From Desulforamulus hydrothermalis Lam5 = DSM 18033 (GTDB taxonomy: Bacteria > Bacillota > Desulfotomaculia > Desulfotomaculales > Desulfotomaculaceae), in assembly GCF_000315365.1 (NCBI RefSeq), contig NZ_CAOS01000003.1:62001-126000 (forward strand): 64,000 bases of DNA, written 5' to 3'. The notes below the pieces were generated by a model. It had not been told where the DNA came from and made no database searches. It saw only the letters and a program-made list of their open reading frames with translations. How positions within the stretch are numbered: the stretch's first letter is position 1; the number at the start of each line of letters is the position of its first letter. This document shows, one piece after another, positions 32,933 through 41,216 of the stretch. Made by a program: the position numbers and the translations under genes.

Positions 32933-34012
32933 TCACTTTAAAAGAACTTGGGCCAAGCCCTTGCGAATCTTTTCTCCCACCGGCCCGGAACGCAACCCGG
33001 CCAGTTGGACCAGCAAATGCTGCCGGTCAGCGGCCAGACTTTCACTGGTGTAACCCAGGTCGGCAGCTGCATTTAAGCCTGCCAGGGCCCCCTCCATCAT
33101 GGCTGCTGAGGCTTCTTCAATGCCAGATACATCGCCCGCTACATAAATACCGGGTACGGATGTTTCTAACCGTTCATTGCGCAAAGGGACATGGCCGCCC
33201 AGTTCCGGGACAAACACCATCCGGCAGCCGGCCTGCCATAATAATTCTGTTAAAGGAGTTAACCCTACAGACAAGCAAATAACATCCACATCAAACATCT
33301 TTTCGGTACCCGCCACCGGCTGCCATTTTTCATCCAGCTGCACCACCGTGGCACCGGTTACTTCCCTGGTGCCGTGGGCCCGTAGAATGGTATGGCGGGT
33401 ATAGATGGGTACGCCGGCGCGTACCACCTTGGCTGCATGAACCCAATAGGCACCGATGCGGGGAGCTGCTTCAATAATTGCTGCCACTTCTACCCCGGCC
33501 TGCAACAGTTGATAGCTGACAATCACCCCAATGTTGCCGGCCCCCACCATCAGTACCCTTTGCCCGGGTTTAACACCGTACACATTTACCAGGGTTTGTA
33601 CTGCTCCTGCTCCGTACACCCCGGGTAAATCATTGTTGGGAAACAGCAAAGTCTTTTCTGCCCCGCCGGTAGCAATAATCAGCCGCTGAGGTTTAACGGT
33701 AAAAACCTTGCGCTGCTGTTCCACCAGCAAAACACCGTCCTCATAATAACCAAGGGCGGTAGCTTCGGTCATTACTTTGATGTTTGGCTGAGCGGTAACC
33801 TGCTGCGCCAGTTCCCGGGCAATATCGATACCCCGTTCGGATGCCCGCTGTTCTTTGGAACCAAAGAAACGGTGGGTTTGTTTAATTAACTGGCCGCCCA
33901 GATAGTCGTTGCGGTCTATCAAATACACCTCGGCTCCCAGTTTGGCAGCCTGCAGGGCAGCTGACAGGCCCGCCGGACCGCCACCGACTATGGCAATTTC
34001 GGTTTGTTTCAC
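32933..34012 (-). CDS. NAD(P)/FAD-type oxidoreductase subunit of the dehydrogenase complex
   Basis: The 359-aa flavoprotein has two dinucleotide folds: FAD site IAIVGGGPAGLSAALQA at the N-terminus and VGAGNIGVIVSYQL near residue 178. A C-terminal GIYVAGDVSGIEEAS completes the FAD site. It matches the alpha subunit of HcnB, opine and D-hydroxyproline (LhpE-type) dehydrogenases, minus the C-terminal BFD domain, which here is a separate gene. Its ATG overlaps the upstream ferredoxin gene in ATGA. It should accept electrons from the DAO-type subunit through iron-sulfur centres. Confidence 0.88.
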   Translation of the reverse strand: MKQTEIAIVGGGPAGLSAALQAAKLGAEVYLIDRNDYLGGQLIKQTHRFFGSKEQRASERGIDIARELAQQVTAQPNIKVMTEATALGYYEDGVLLVEQQRKVFTVKPQRLIIATGGAEKTLLFPNNDLPGVYGAGAVQTLVNVYGVKPGQRVLMVGAGNIGVIVSYQLLQAGVEVAAIIEAAPRIGAYWVHAAKVVRAGVPIYTRHTILRAHGTREVTGATVVQLDEKWQPVAGTEKMFDVDVICLSVGLTPLTELLWQAGCRMVFVPELGGHVPLRNERLETSVPGIYVAGDVSGIEEASAAMMEGALAGLNAAADLGYTSESLAADRQHLLVQLAGLRSGPVGEKIRKGLAQVLLK

Positions 34013-34314
34013 TTTAACTCACCTTTCCCCTTCTGGGTTTCCACCACCATGCCTTCCCGCAAGCGCTCCACACAAACCCTTACATTGGGTTCCCCGTTTA
34101 CCACCATTAAACAGGAGGAACAGTTTCCGATATTGCAAAACAGCCCCCTGGGGCGGTGTAAACGGCCGCTTTCCCGCATAACACGAATCCCTGCTGCATG
34201 CAAGGCGGCGGCAATGGTTTCGCCTTCATAACCCTCCAATTCTTTACCGTCAAAAATAAATTTAACTTTTTTACCGGTCCTAAATTCTAATATTGGATGT
34301 TCAGTTATCCGCAT
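34009..34314 (-). CDS. [2Fe-2S] plant-type ferredoxin subunit (HcnA/LhpF-like)
   Basis: The 101-aa protein carries the [2Fe-2S] set CNIGNCSSC plus a distant Cys in VRVCVERL. An N-terminal beta-grasp fold (FIFDGKELEGYEGETIAAAL) and the RGLFCNIGNC segment are typical of HcnA and sarcosine-oxidase alpha N-terminal domains. The start is ATG 34314, eight bases after GAGGGGGG. A longer frame begins upstream of the sigma-54 promoter and cannot be transcribed from it. This is the first gene of the operon running through AOR to the sulfur-carrier gene. Confidence 0.88.
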   Translation of the reverse strand: MRITEHPILEFRTGKKVKFIFDGKELEGYEGETIAAALHAAGIRVMRESGRLHRPRGLFCNIGNCSSCLMVVNGEPNVRVCVERLREGMVVETQKGKGELK

Positions 34315-34343
34315 CTGCCTTACCCCCCTCATAAATGAAGTAA

Positions 34344-34359
34344 AGCAAAATCCATGCCA
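34344..34359 (-). promoter_or_regulatory. Sigma-54 (-24/-12) promoter of the dehydrogenase-AOR operon
   Basis: Minus-strand TGGCATG (34353-34359), four bases, then TTGCT (34344-34348) match the sigma-54 consensus TGGCACG-N4-TTGCW with one change and the required ten bases between GG and GC. The predicted start point is about 18 bases before the first gene's ATG. A sigma-54 activator gene lies just upstream. Confidence 0.85.
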
Positions 34360-34470
34360 AAAGGACAATTTGCCATCTCTCAAAAACACAGTTGCTTGCG
34401 ATAAAGCCTCGAGTTATTGATATTAGACGTTTTTTGAATAGCATTAATTGTTATTAAATTTTTTTTGCCA

Positions 34471-34498
34471 AAAAAAAACACGTATTACACGTGTTTTA
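34471..34498 (-). terminator. Terminator of the first sigma-54 activator gene
   Basis: AAAACACG and CGTGTTTT form an 8-bp stem with a seven-base loop; on the minus strand it ends in a run of nine T. It sits between the activator gene and its presumed target promoter. Confidence 0.85.
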
Positions 34499-34514
34499 AA
34501 ACTTTAATTAAGAT

Positions 34515-34539
34515 ATTGTTGTATAGTTTTCTGTACAAT
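34515..34539. promoter_or_regulatory. Possible upstream activator site
   Basis: An interrupted inverted repeat (TTGTA at 34519-34523 and TACAA at 34534-34538, within ATTGT and ACAAT) lies about 165 bases upstream of the -24 element. Nearby GGACATAGTT occurs twice (34553 and 34583). Distance suits a sigma-54 enhancer, but the match is weak. Confidence 0.3.
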
Positions 34540-34617
34540 CTTAAGTATTATTGGACATAGTTGTTTGGACAGTTCTTAACAGGGACATAGTTAGGGGGAT
34601 AGTCTTAGCCGTTACCG

Positions 34618-36363
34618 CTACATAATTCCCAGTTGATGCATTTTGTAGTAAAGTGTGCTGCGCGGGATACCCAGCATGCGGGCTGCCTCAGAGCGATTGC
34701 CATTGACTTGTTTTAAAGTACGAATAATCAGCTCCCTTTCGGTTTGTTCAGTAACCGAAGCCAAACCAACCGTAGCGGTTGACTGGTCCTGGCGGGATCC
34801 CGTTTTTAAGGTTTCAGGGATAGCGCTCTCGGGAATGGTATCTCCTTCGGTCAAAATAACCATCCGCTCAATAACATTTTTTAATTGCCTTATATTGCCC
34901 GGCCAGGCATAAGCCAAAAATGTAGCCATCACGCCCGGTTCCAGTTTGTTGATTTGCTTTTGATACAGTTGGCTGAATTCCTGCAAGAACAGGTAAACCA
35001 ACTCCGGAATGTCCTCCCGTCGCTCTCTGAGGGGAGGTATTTCCAGGGCAACCACATTCAGACGATAATAAAGATCCTCCCTAAATTGACCGTTGGCCAT
35101 CATTTCTTCTAAAGAACGGTTGGTAGCAGCTATGATCCTGACATCCACCTTTACCGGTGTGGCACCCCCTACCCGGTAAAATACCCCGTCCTGCAGCACC
35201 CTTAATAATTTTACCTGCATATCCGGGGGCAGCTCACCAATTTCGTCCATAAACAGGGTACCGCCGTCTGCCAGCTCAAACACTCCCGGTTTCCCCTTTT
35301 TATCAGCACCCGTAAAGGCGCCGCTTTCATAGCCAAACATTTCGCTTTCAAATAAGCTAGGAGGGATAGCTGCACAGTTAATGACAGAGAATTTTTTATC
35401 CGACCTCGGGCTGGCCTCGTGGATCGCTTTCGCAAACAGTTCTTTACCGGTACCGCTTTCTCCCCGCAAAAGAATGACTGCATTGGTGGAAGCTGCTTTC
35501 CTGGCAATATTAATCAGCTCAATCAAGCGTTTATGATGGCCTTTGATGGCCGCAAAAGGATTTCTGCCGGCGGAAATTTTGTGAATTTCATTTTCCAAGC
35601 GTTTTACCTGGGTACTGGCCTGCGTTAACTTTTGATTTAATTGGACAATTTCCGTTATATCCCTTTCAGCGGTCACCCCGCCGATTACCTTGGGACCCAA
35701 ACGCACGGGAGTGGCATTAATCAATACATGGGTGCCTTCCACCGGTTGGTGATGAAGTGCCCTTATTTCCTCCCATTCTTTATTCACCCGGGTTACTACC
35801 AGGTTGGAAAAAAATTGGTTAATAGGCTTTCCCACAATATCCTGAGCTTTAATGCCGTACAACTCTTCCGCCCGGCTGTTCCAGATAACCACCCTGTCAA
35901 AATTGTCTACAATGCAGACTGCTTCTTCAACCGTTTCAACCACTGCATTAATACGTGCCTCAGTTTCGCAAACCCGCAGCGCCAGGTCATGAAAAACCTG
36001 GTCATAGGATAAAACACCCAGCACTTCTCCCTGCCTGTTCCTGCAAACCAAAGCATGATAACGCAACTCCGGCAGAAAGGCCAGAATCTCTCTCTCCAGA
36101 TCCTCTTCATCCAGGGAAGAAAAATCCCTTTTCATTACCTGTCTTACCTTAACATCAGACTCCAACCGCCGGTTAATGGCATCCTTCCAAAGCAACACCC
36201 CCACCAGCTTGTCCTCTTCGACAACCAGCACCACAGGACGATTGGGGATTCCTTTTTCCCTCACTTCGCCAATGGTAGTATCTGGAGTAACAGGCAGCAG
36301 GTCTTTATACAGCATATCTTTTACGGTTAAAAATCCTTTGTGCAATATAATCACCCCAGTCAT
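34618..36363 (-). CDS. Sigma-54-dependent activator with CBS and PAS domains (PrdR-like), no. 1
   Basis: The 581-aa regulator has two N-terminal CBS domains (about 12-125), a PAS domain (about 135-250), an AAA+ sigma-54 interaction domain (Walker [15 protein letters not shown] loop, [10 protein letters not shown]) and a Fis-type helix-turn-helix ([20 protein letters not shown]). CBS-PAS-AAA-HTH is the layout I recall for PrdR, the proline-responsive activator of clostridia. The GAFTGA loop is intact, so it should work with RpoN. It ends about 230 bases before the sigma-54 promoter of the dehydrogenase-AOR operon, its most likely target. The ligand may be an amino acid or nucleotide. Confidence 0.9.
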   Translation of the reverse strand: MTGVIILHKGFLTVKDMLYKDLLPVTPDTTIGEVREKGIPNRPVVLVVEEDKLVGVLLWKDAINRRLESDVKVRQVMKRDFSSLDEEDLEREILAFLPELRYHALVCRNRQGEVLGVLSYDQVFHDLALRVCETEARINAVVETVEEAVCIVDNFDRVVIWNSRAEELYGIKAQDIVGKPINQFFSNLVVTRVNKEWEEIRALHHQPVEGTHVLINATPVRLGPKVIGGVTAERDITEIVQLNQKLTQASTQVKRLENEIHKISAGRNPFAAIKGHHKRLIELINIARKAASTNAVILLRGESGTGKELFAKAIHEASPRSDKKFSVINCAAIPPSLFESEMFGYESGAFTGADKKGKPGVFELADGGTLFMDEIGELPPDMQVKLLRVLQDGVFYRVGGATPVKVDVRIIAATNRSLEEMMANGQFREDLYYRLNVVALEIPPLRERREDIPELVYLFLQEFSQLYQKQINKLEPGVMATFLAYAWPGNIRQLKNVIERMVILTEGDTIPESAIPETLKTGSRQDQSTATVGLASVTEQTERELIIRTLKQVNGNRSEAARMLGIPRSTLYYKMHQLGIM

Positions 36364-36557
36364 TTAAGAAGTGAGAGATAAAACAACAAAAACAGCCGGT
36401 CTGCCTGCTATAGTTTTAGCCTTGCCGTCAGTTTGGCAGCAAACTTGTCAGAGTTTATATCAACTTTACCGGTAGGTTTCTGATCCCTTCTGCTAAGGTT
36501 TCCGCACCGGCGGCACGCTGATTTCGCTACGGTCGTCATGGGCCTTGATATTATTTA

Positions 36558-37265
36558 TTATTCTCCTAAATAAGCCTTGCGCACTTCAGGATTATTGGCT
36601 AATTCCTTTGCCGAACCGGCCAGCACCAGTTCCCCTGTTTCCAGTACATAAGCCCTGTGCGCAATAGATAAAGCCATATGGGCATTTTGTTCCACCAATA
36701 AGATGGTGGTGCCGTTTTGGTTAATCTCTTGTATAATTGAAAAAATTTCCTGTACCAGCATCGGTGCCAGCCCCATGGAAGGTTCGTCCATCAGCAGTAG
36801 GGTAGGCCTGGACATTAAAGCCCGTCCCATAGCCAGCATTTGCTGCTCTCCCCCTGAGAGGGTTCCGGCCAACTGTGCTTTGCGTTCCGCCAAGCGGGGA
36901 AAACGTTGAAAAACCCTTTCTATATCTGATTTAATATTGGCCCTGTCCTTGCGGCTGTAAGCCCCCATTTCCAGGTTTTCTAAAACAGTCATTCTGGTAA
37001 AAACCCGGCGCCCCTCCGGCACCTGGCAAATACCAAGACTGACAATTTGGTGCGGCGGTAATTTGGTGATGGGTTGCCCCCGGTAAATAATACTCCCGGC
37101 TTGCGGGCGGATTAACCCGGAAACGGTGCGCAGGGTGGTGGTTTTGCCGGCGCCGTTTGCTCCGATTAAAGCAACAATTTCTCCTTCGGCTACCTGGCAG
37201 GAAATGCCCTTCAGCGCCCTGATAGCCCCATAAGAAACATGCAGGTCTTTAACTTCAAGCAGCAT
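36558..37265 (-). CDS. livF: Branched-chain amino-acid-type ABC transporter ATPase LivF, system 1
   Basis: The 235-aa ATPase has Walker A GANGAGKTT, signature LSGGEQQ, Walker B LLLMDEPSMGLAP and the switch His in VEQNAHMAL. LivF-type ATPases pair with LivG to drive HAAT-family uptake of branched-chain or other amino acids. It is the last gene of livKHMGF system 1, three bases after livG. It is closely similar to the second LivF at 43107-43811, pointing to an old duplication of the whole cassette. Confidence 0.93.
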   Translation of the reverse strand: MLLEVKDLHVSYGAIRALKGISCQVAEGEIVALIGANGAGKTTTLRTVSGLIRPQAGSIIYRGQPITKLPPHQIVSLGICQVPEGRRVFTRMTVLENLEMGAYSRKDRANIKSDIERVFQRFPRLAERKAQLAGTLSGGEQQMLAMGRALMSRPTLLLMDEPSMGLAPMLVQEIFSIIQEINQNGTTILLVEQNAHMALSIAHRAYVLETGELVLAGSAKELANNPEVRKAYLGE

Positions 37266-37268
37266 GGG

Positions 37269-38039
37269 CTAAACCACTTCCTTTCCCAAATAGGCGGCAA
37301 TTACCGCCGGGTTCCGCTGGATTTCTGCCGGGGAACCTGACGCTATTTTTCTGCCATAATCTAAAACTGCTATGCGATCAGATAAACTCATAACAAATTT
37401 CATGTCATGTTCCACTAAAAATATGGTAAGGCCCATGGCCTGGATTTTTCTAATCATACTCATAAGGGTTTGCTTTTCCTGCGGGTTCATGCCGGCAGCC
37501 GGTTCGTCCAATAACAACAGTTTCGGGCGACTGGCCAACGCCCGGGCTATTTCCAACCGGCGCTGTTCGCCGTAGGGCAGGTTCATAGCCAATTCATCTG
37601 CTTTGTGTTCAAGTTCCATCAACTTCAAAGCCTCAAGAGAATTTTCCGTAATAGCTCTCTCCTCTGCCAGCACTGCCGGAGTACGCAGCAGAGCTCCCAG
37701 AAATCCGGCCCCGGTTCTGCAGTGCATACCGATTTTCACATTGTCAAGTACGGTCATTTCACCAAACAGCCGAATATTTTGGAACGTTCTGGCAATACCC
37801 AGTTTGGTAATTACATGAGGTTTCAATCCGTTAATTTTACTGCCCATAAACCGAATTTCTCCGGCGGTAGGAGCATAAATACCGGTAATGAGGTTAAATA
37901 TGGTACTTTTGCCCGCCCCGTTGGGCCCGATTAACGCCCTTACGGTGCCTTCTTCAATTTTCATATCAACACTGTCTACCGCGGTGAGGCCGCCGAATCG
38001 GATGGATACGTTGTCCAGTTCCAAAATAGTCTTTGACAT
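37269..38039 (-). CDS. livG: ABC transporter ATPase LivG, system 1
   Basis: The 256-aa ATPase has Walker A GPNGAGKST, the LivG-specific GIARTFQNIRLF segment, signature LPYGEQRRLEIARAL, Walker B LLLDEPAAGMNPQE and VEHDMKFVM. ATG 38039 follows GGAGTG; the longest frame extends 39 codons into livM without a binding site. Inner-membrane associated on the cytoplasmic side, paired with LivF. Confidence 0.93.
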   Translation of the reverse strand: MSKTILELDNVSIRFGGLTAVDSVDMKIEEGTVRALIGPNGAGKSTIFNLITGIYAPTAGEIRFMGSKINGLKPHVITKLGIARTFQNIRLFGEMTVLDNVKIGMHCRTGAGFLGALLRTPAVLAEERAITENSLEALKLMELEHKADELAMNLPYGEQRRLEIARALASRPKLLLLDEPAAGMNPQEKQTLMSMIRKIQAMGLTIFLVEHDMKFVMSLSDRIAVLDYGRKIASGSPAEIQRNPAVIAAYLGKEVV

Positions 38040-38052
38040 TGTCTTCACTCCT

Positions 38053-38952
38053 TTAGTTAGCCCCGCCGGAGGCAGATGTGCCGGTTTGTTGTATGCTTTT
38101 ACGGGCAAACAGACGCCGTAATTGCACGCCGCCCAGCAAGCCCCTGGGCCGTACAATCATCATAAAAACCATTAACAAACCATAAACCATCATCCGGTAA
38201 TCCGAAATAAATCTTAAAAACTCCGGTGCCAAGGTTAGGACACCGGTACCCAGAATTACCCCGGGAATACTGCCCAAGCCGCCTAATACAATGAAGGTTA
38301 AAAACTCAAAGGATTTAATAAAACCAAAATCCGATGGATTTAAGTATTGAATCAGATGGGCATACAAAGCACCGCTGATGCCCGCCAAAAAAGTGCCGAT
38401 GGCAAAGGCGGCAATCTTAGTGGAAGTAAGGTTGACTCCCATGGCTTCCGCAGCTATCTCATCTTCCCTAATAGCCGCCAAAGAGCGGCCAAAGCGGGAG
38501 TTCTCCAGACGAAACATAGCCCAAACAGTAATGATAACCAGTAGCAATACCACTGTCAGTGTGGTATGGCGGGGAATGCCTGCCAGTCCCAAAGCACCGC
38601 CGGTAATGGTCATGTTTAAGAAAACAACCCGCACTATTTCACCAAATCCCAGGGTAGCAATGCCCAGGTAGTCGCCGGTTAAACGCAGGGTAGGATAGCC
38701 CAGAAGAACTCCCCACAGCCCGGCCATCAAGCCGCCTGCCAAAACAGCCAACCCGAAGGGCAAATGAAGTTTGAGACTTAATATGGCTGATGTGTACGCT
38801 CCAATGCTTAGAAAAGCTGCATGACCAAAGGAGAGTTGTCCGGTGACACCGGTAATCAAGTTAAGTCCCAACGCACCGATCAGATAAATACCCAACATTG
38901 TCAGCACTTGAATGTAATAGTCATTTAAAAACATGCTAAAAATGCTATCCAT
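38053..38952 (-). CDS. livM: ABC transporter permease LivM, system 1
   Basis: The 299-aa permease has about eight to ten membrane helices. It shows the family segments GQLSFGHAAFLSIGAY, TLGFGEIVRVVF, the coupling-helix region around REDEIAAEAMGVN, and VLGGLGSIPGVILG. It pairs with LivH to form the membrane channel. The basic C-terminus (VQLRRLFARK) is cytoplasmic. It is 13 bases upstream of livG and 10 bases downstream of livH. Confidence 0.92.
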   Translation of the reverse strand: MDSIFSMFLNDYYIQVLTMLGIYLIGALGLNLITGVTGQLSFGHAAFLSIGAYTSAILSLKLHLPFGLAVLAGGLMAGLWGVLLGYPTLRLTGDYLGIATLGFGEIVRVVFLNMTITGGALGLAGIPRHTTLTVVLLLVIITVWAMFRLENSRFGRSLAAIREDEIAAEAMGVNLTSTKIAAFAIGTFLAGISGALYAHLIQYLNPSDFGFIKSFEFLTFIVLGGLGSIPGVILGTGVLTLAPEFLRFISDYRMMVYGLLMVFMMIVRPRGLLGGVQLRRLFARKSIQQTGTSASGGAN

Positions 38953-38962
38953 GACAACCTAC

Positions 38963-39835
38963 CTACACTTTCCTCTGGATTGGTCGCCCCAGTAAGCCGG
39001 TGGGCCGGAACAGCAACACAATAATCAGTAAGGTAAAGGCAATGGCATCCTTGTACAGGTCAAATCCACCGGCTATGCCAAGGGTTTCGGCTACCCCCAG
39101 AAACAACCCGCCCAGCATGGCGCCGGGTATGCTGCCAATCCCGCCCAGGACGGCAGCGCAAAAGGCTTTGAGGCCGGCTAAAACACCCATAAAAGGAGAT
39201 ACCGAGTTAAAATAAATGCCTACCAGCACGCCACCTGCAGCGGCCAGGGCCGAACCGATAGCGAAAGTAAAGGATATCACCTGGTTTACGTTAATCCCCA
39301 TCAGGGCTGCCGTATCATAATCTTCCGAGGCAGCCCGCATGGCTTTGCCGATTTTTACATATTTAACAACAAAATGAAGGCCTGCCATCAACAGACTGGC
39401 AACAATTAAAATAATAACTTGGACTTTGCTGATTTCCACCGGCCCCAATTTATACAAGGCATCGTTAATTACAGGGGGAAAGGCAACCGGCTGGGGACCT
39501 TTAATTTTCGTCATCAGGGTTTGTAAAAAAATAGATACACCAATGGCAGAAATCAAGGGAGCTAAACGAGTGGACCGGCGCAGCGGGCGGTAAGCAATAC
39601 GCTCAATGGTAACGCCCATAATCATGCAGGCGGCCATGGCAGCCAGCAGCGAAACCACCAATCCCTGTTGGAATACGGAAACCATTAAAACCCCGACGAA
39701 GGCTCCTACCATATATATTTCTCCATGGGCAAAGTTAATTAATTGTATGATACCGTAAACCATGGTATAGCCCAGGGCAATAAGAGCGTAAGTTGCGCCC
39801 AGTGTAATACCGTTTAATATTTGCTGCGACAGCAT
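38963..39835 (-). CDS. livH: ABC transporter permease LivH, system 1
   Basis: The 290-aa permease opens LNGITLGATYALIALGYTMVYG, the hallmark LivH start, and carries INFAHGEIYMVGA and LGGIGSIPGAMLGG. About eight membrane helices are visible. It follows the binding-protein gene livK after a stable stem-loop that probably lets the binding protein be made in excess. ATG follows a GGAAGGAG site. Confidence 0.92.
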   Translation of the reverse strand: MLSQQILNGITLGATYALIALGYTMVYGIIQLINFAHGEIYMVGAFVGVLMVSVFQQGLVVSLLAAMAACMIMGVTIERIAYRPLRRSTRLAPLISAIGVSIFLQTLMTKIKGPQPVAFPPVINDALYKLGPVEISKVQVIILIVASLLMAGLHFVVKYVKIGKAMRAASEDYDTAALMGINVNQVISFTFAIGSALAAAGGVLVGIYFNSVSPFMGVLAGLKAFCAAVLGGIGSIPGAMLGGLFLGVAETLGIAGGFDLYKDAIAFTLLIIVLLFRPTGLLGRPIQRKV

Positions 39836-39870
39836 GTCCTCATCTCCTTCCTACGGGGTGTTTAAACAGT

Positions 39871-39906
39871 GGTTGCAGCCATTACAGAATACGAATGGCT
39901 GCAACC
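39871..39906 (-). other. Intercistronic stem-loop between livK and livH, system 1
   Basis: GGTTGCAGCCATT (39871-39883) pairs perfectly with AATGGCTGCAACC (39894-39906), a 13-bp stem with a 10-base loop. The minus strand has no T run, so mRNA stabilisation or partial attenuation is more likely than full termination. The second liv operon has a hairpin in the same place. Confidence 0.7.
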
Positions 39907-39933
39907 TTTTAATCTTAATTTTTTATTTCCGGT

Positions 39934-41127
39934 TTACTTAACATCCACCGTTTCTTTTACAACAAACTTACCGCCTTTAACTTCCAGCAGGTAGACAGGA
40001 CTCTTGATAGGTTCCCGGTTTTCCCGGAAGGTAATGGTACCGGATACGCCGGTCCAGTCTTTGGTCTTAGCCAGTTCAGCGCGGAATTGTTCAGGATTGT
40101 CACTGCCGGCAGCCTTAATGGCATCCGCAATCAGCATGACGGCGTCATAACCTTGAGCAGAGAACATATCGGGCAGGGCACCGTTGTTGCCTGCTTTATA
40201 AGCCTCGATAAACTTCTTGGTTTTTTCGCCTGCTTTTTCTTCGTCCGCAGCAAAACCACAGTATACCATGCTGCCTTCCACTGCGTCGCCGCCCATCTTC
40301 ATCAGCACGTCAGACAGCAGGCCGTCGCCGCCTACCATAACAGCTTTCATACCTTGTTTTCTGGCTTCCTTCATAAACAGGCCGCCCTCAGTGTAGTAAC
40401 CGGTGAAAATAATGCCATCCGGGTTTTTATCTTTTATAGCGGTAACCTGGGCAGCAAAGTTTTGATCGCCGTCCTGGATGCTCTGTTCCGCAACAATTTC
40501 CATCTTGTTGGCAGCCAATGCTTCTTTAAAGAGTTTGGTTAAGCCAACGCTGTAGTCATTATTCATGGAAGTGATAACCGCTACTTTCTTCCAACCCAGC
40601 TTTTCATTGAGGTATTTGGTAACAGCCGGGGCAGCCACGGCATCCAGCAGGGTATCGCGGAAAATGTAGTCACCGATTTCCACGACACCGGTGCCTACAG
40701 CACCGGCGGACAGCAGCACAACTTTATTTTGCTGAGCAATGGGAGCGGCTGCCTTGGTAATACCGGTGGTGGGATCGCCCACAATGGCTACAACCTTGTC
40801 ACGGGTAATCAGTTTCTGGGTTACGTTGGTACCCTCAGAAACCTTGCTGCCATGGTCTTCTTCAATAATTTCAATTTTCTTGCCAAGTAAACCGCCGGCG
40901 TCATTAATGTCCTTGGCGGCCATTTGCATTCCTTTGAGGGTTTCTACGCCGTAAGCAGCATGCCCGCCGGTTTTGGCGCCCAGGAAACCAATCTTAATGG
41001 TATCCCCGCCGGAAGCGGCTTTTTCCCCTTCTGCCGCCTTTTTCTCCTGGCTGCCGCCACAGCCCGCCAGGATCAGGGCAGTCACTGCCAACAGCACTAA
41101 CAGCTTCCATACATTACTTTTTTTCAT
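39934..41127 (-). CDS. livK: ABC transporter substrate-binding lipoprotein LivK, system 1
   Basis: This 397-aa lipoprotein has a signal peptide with lipobox ILAGC (Cys23) and a type I periplasmic-binding fold (IKIGFLGAKTGGHAAYG, AAKDINDAGGLLGKKI, VGDPTTGIT). It is tethered outside the membrane and delivers an amino acid or similar ligand to LivHM. Ligand specificity cannot be read from sequence; context with amine dehydrogenase and hydroxyproline-type genes suggests other than leucine. The first gene of liv system 1; ATG follows GAAGGAGG. No terminator separates it from the sigma-54 activator upstream, so the two may be co-transcribed. Confidence 0.93.
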   Translation of the reverse strand: MKKSNVWKLLVLLAVTALILAGCGGSQEKKAAEGEKAASGGDTIKIGFLGAKTGGHAAYGVETLKGMQMAAKDINDAGGLLGKKIEIIEEDHGSKVSEGTNVTQKLITRDKVVAIVGDPTTGITKAAAPIAQQNKVVLLSAGAVGTGVVEIGDYIFRDTLLDAVAAPAVTKYLNEKLGWKKVAVITSMNNDYSVGLTKLFKEALAANKMEIVAEQSIQDGDQNFAAQVTAIKDKNPDGIIFTGYYTEGGLFMKEARKQGMKAVMVGGDGLLSDVLMKMGGDAVEGSMVYCGFAADEEKAGEKTKKFIEAYKAGNNGALPDMFSAQGYDAVMLIADAIKAAGSDNPEQFRAELAKTKDWTGVSGTITFRENREPIKSPVYLLEVKGGKFVVKETVDVK

Positions 41128-41216
41128 CTCTCTAATCTGCCTCCTTCTTTATTATTTAATTATTACAGATTAAGCTAATTAATTAATAAATGAACTCACC
41201 TCCCGTATGCTTGATG

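Noticed and set aside
36364-36557. Small gene or sigma-54 promoter between livF system 1 and the first activator
   Set aside because: No frame with a ribosome binding site was found, and the TTGGCAG...TTGT match is on the wrong strand and lacks the -12 GC.
41128-41216. Sigma-54 promoter directly before livK system 1
   Set aside because: No GG-N10-GC pair of the right type occurs in this gap; co-transcription with the upstream activator is simpler.
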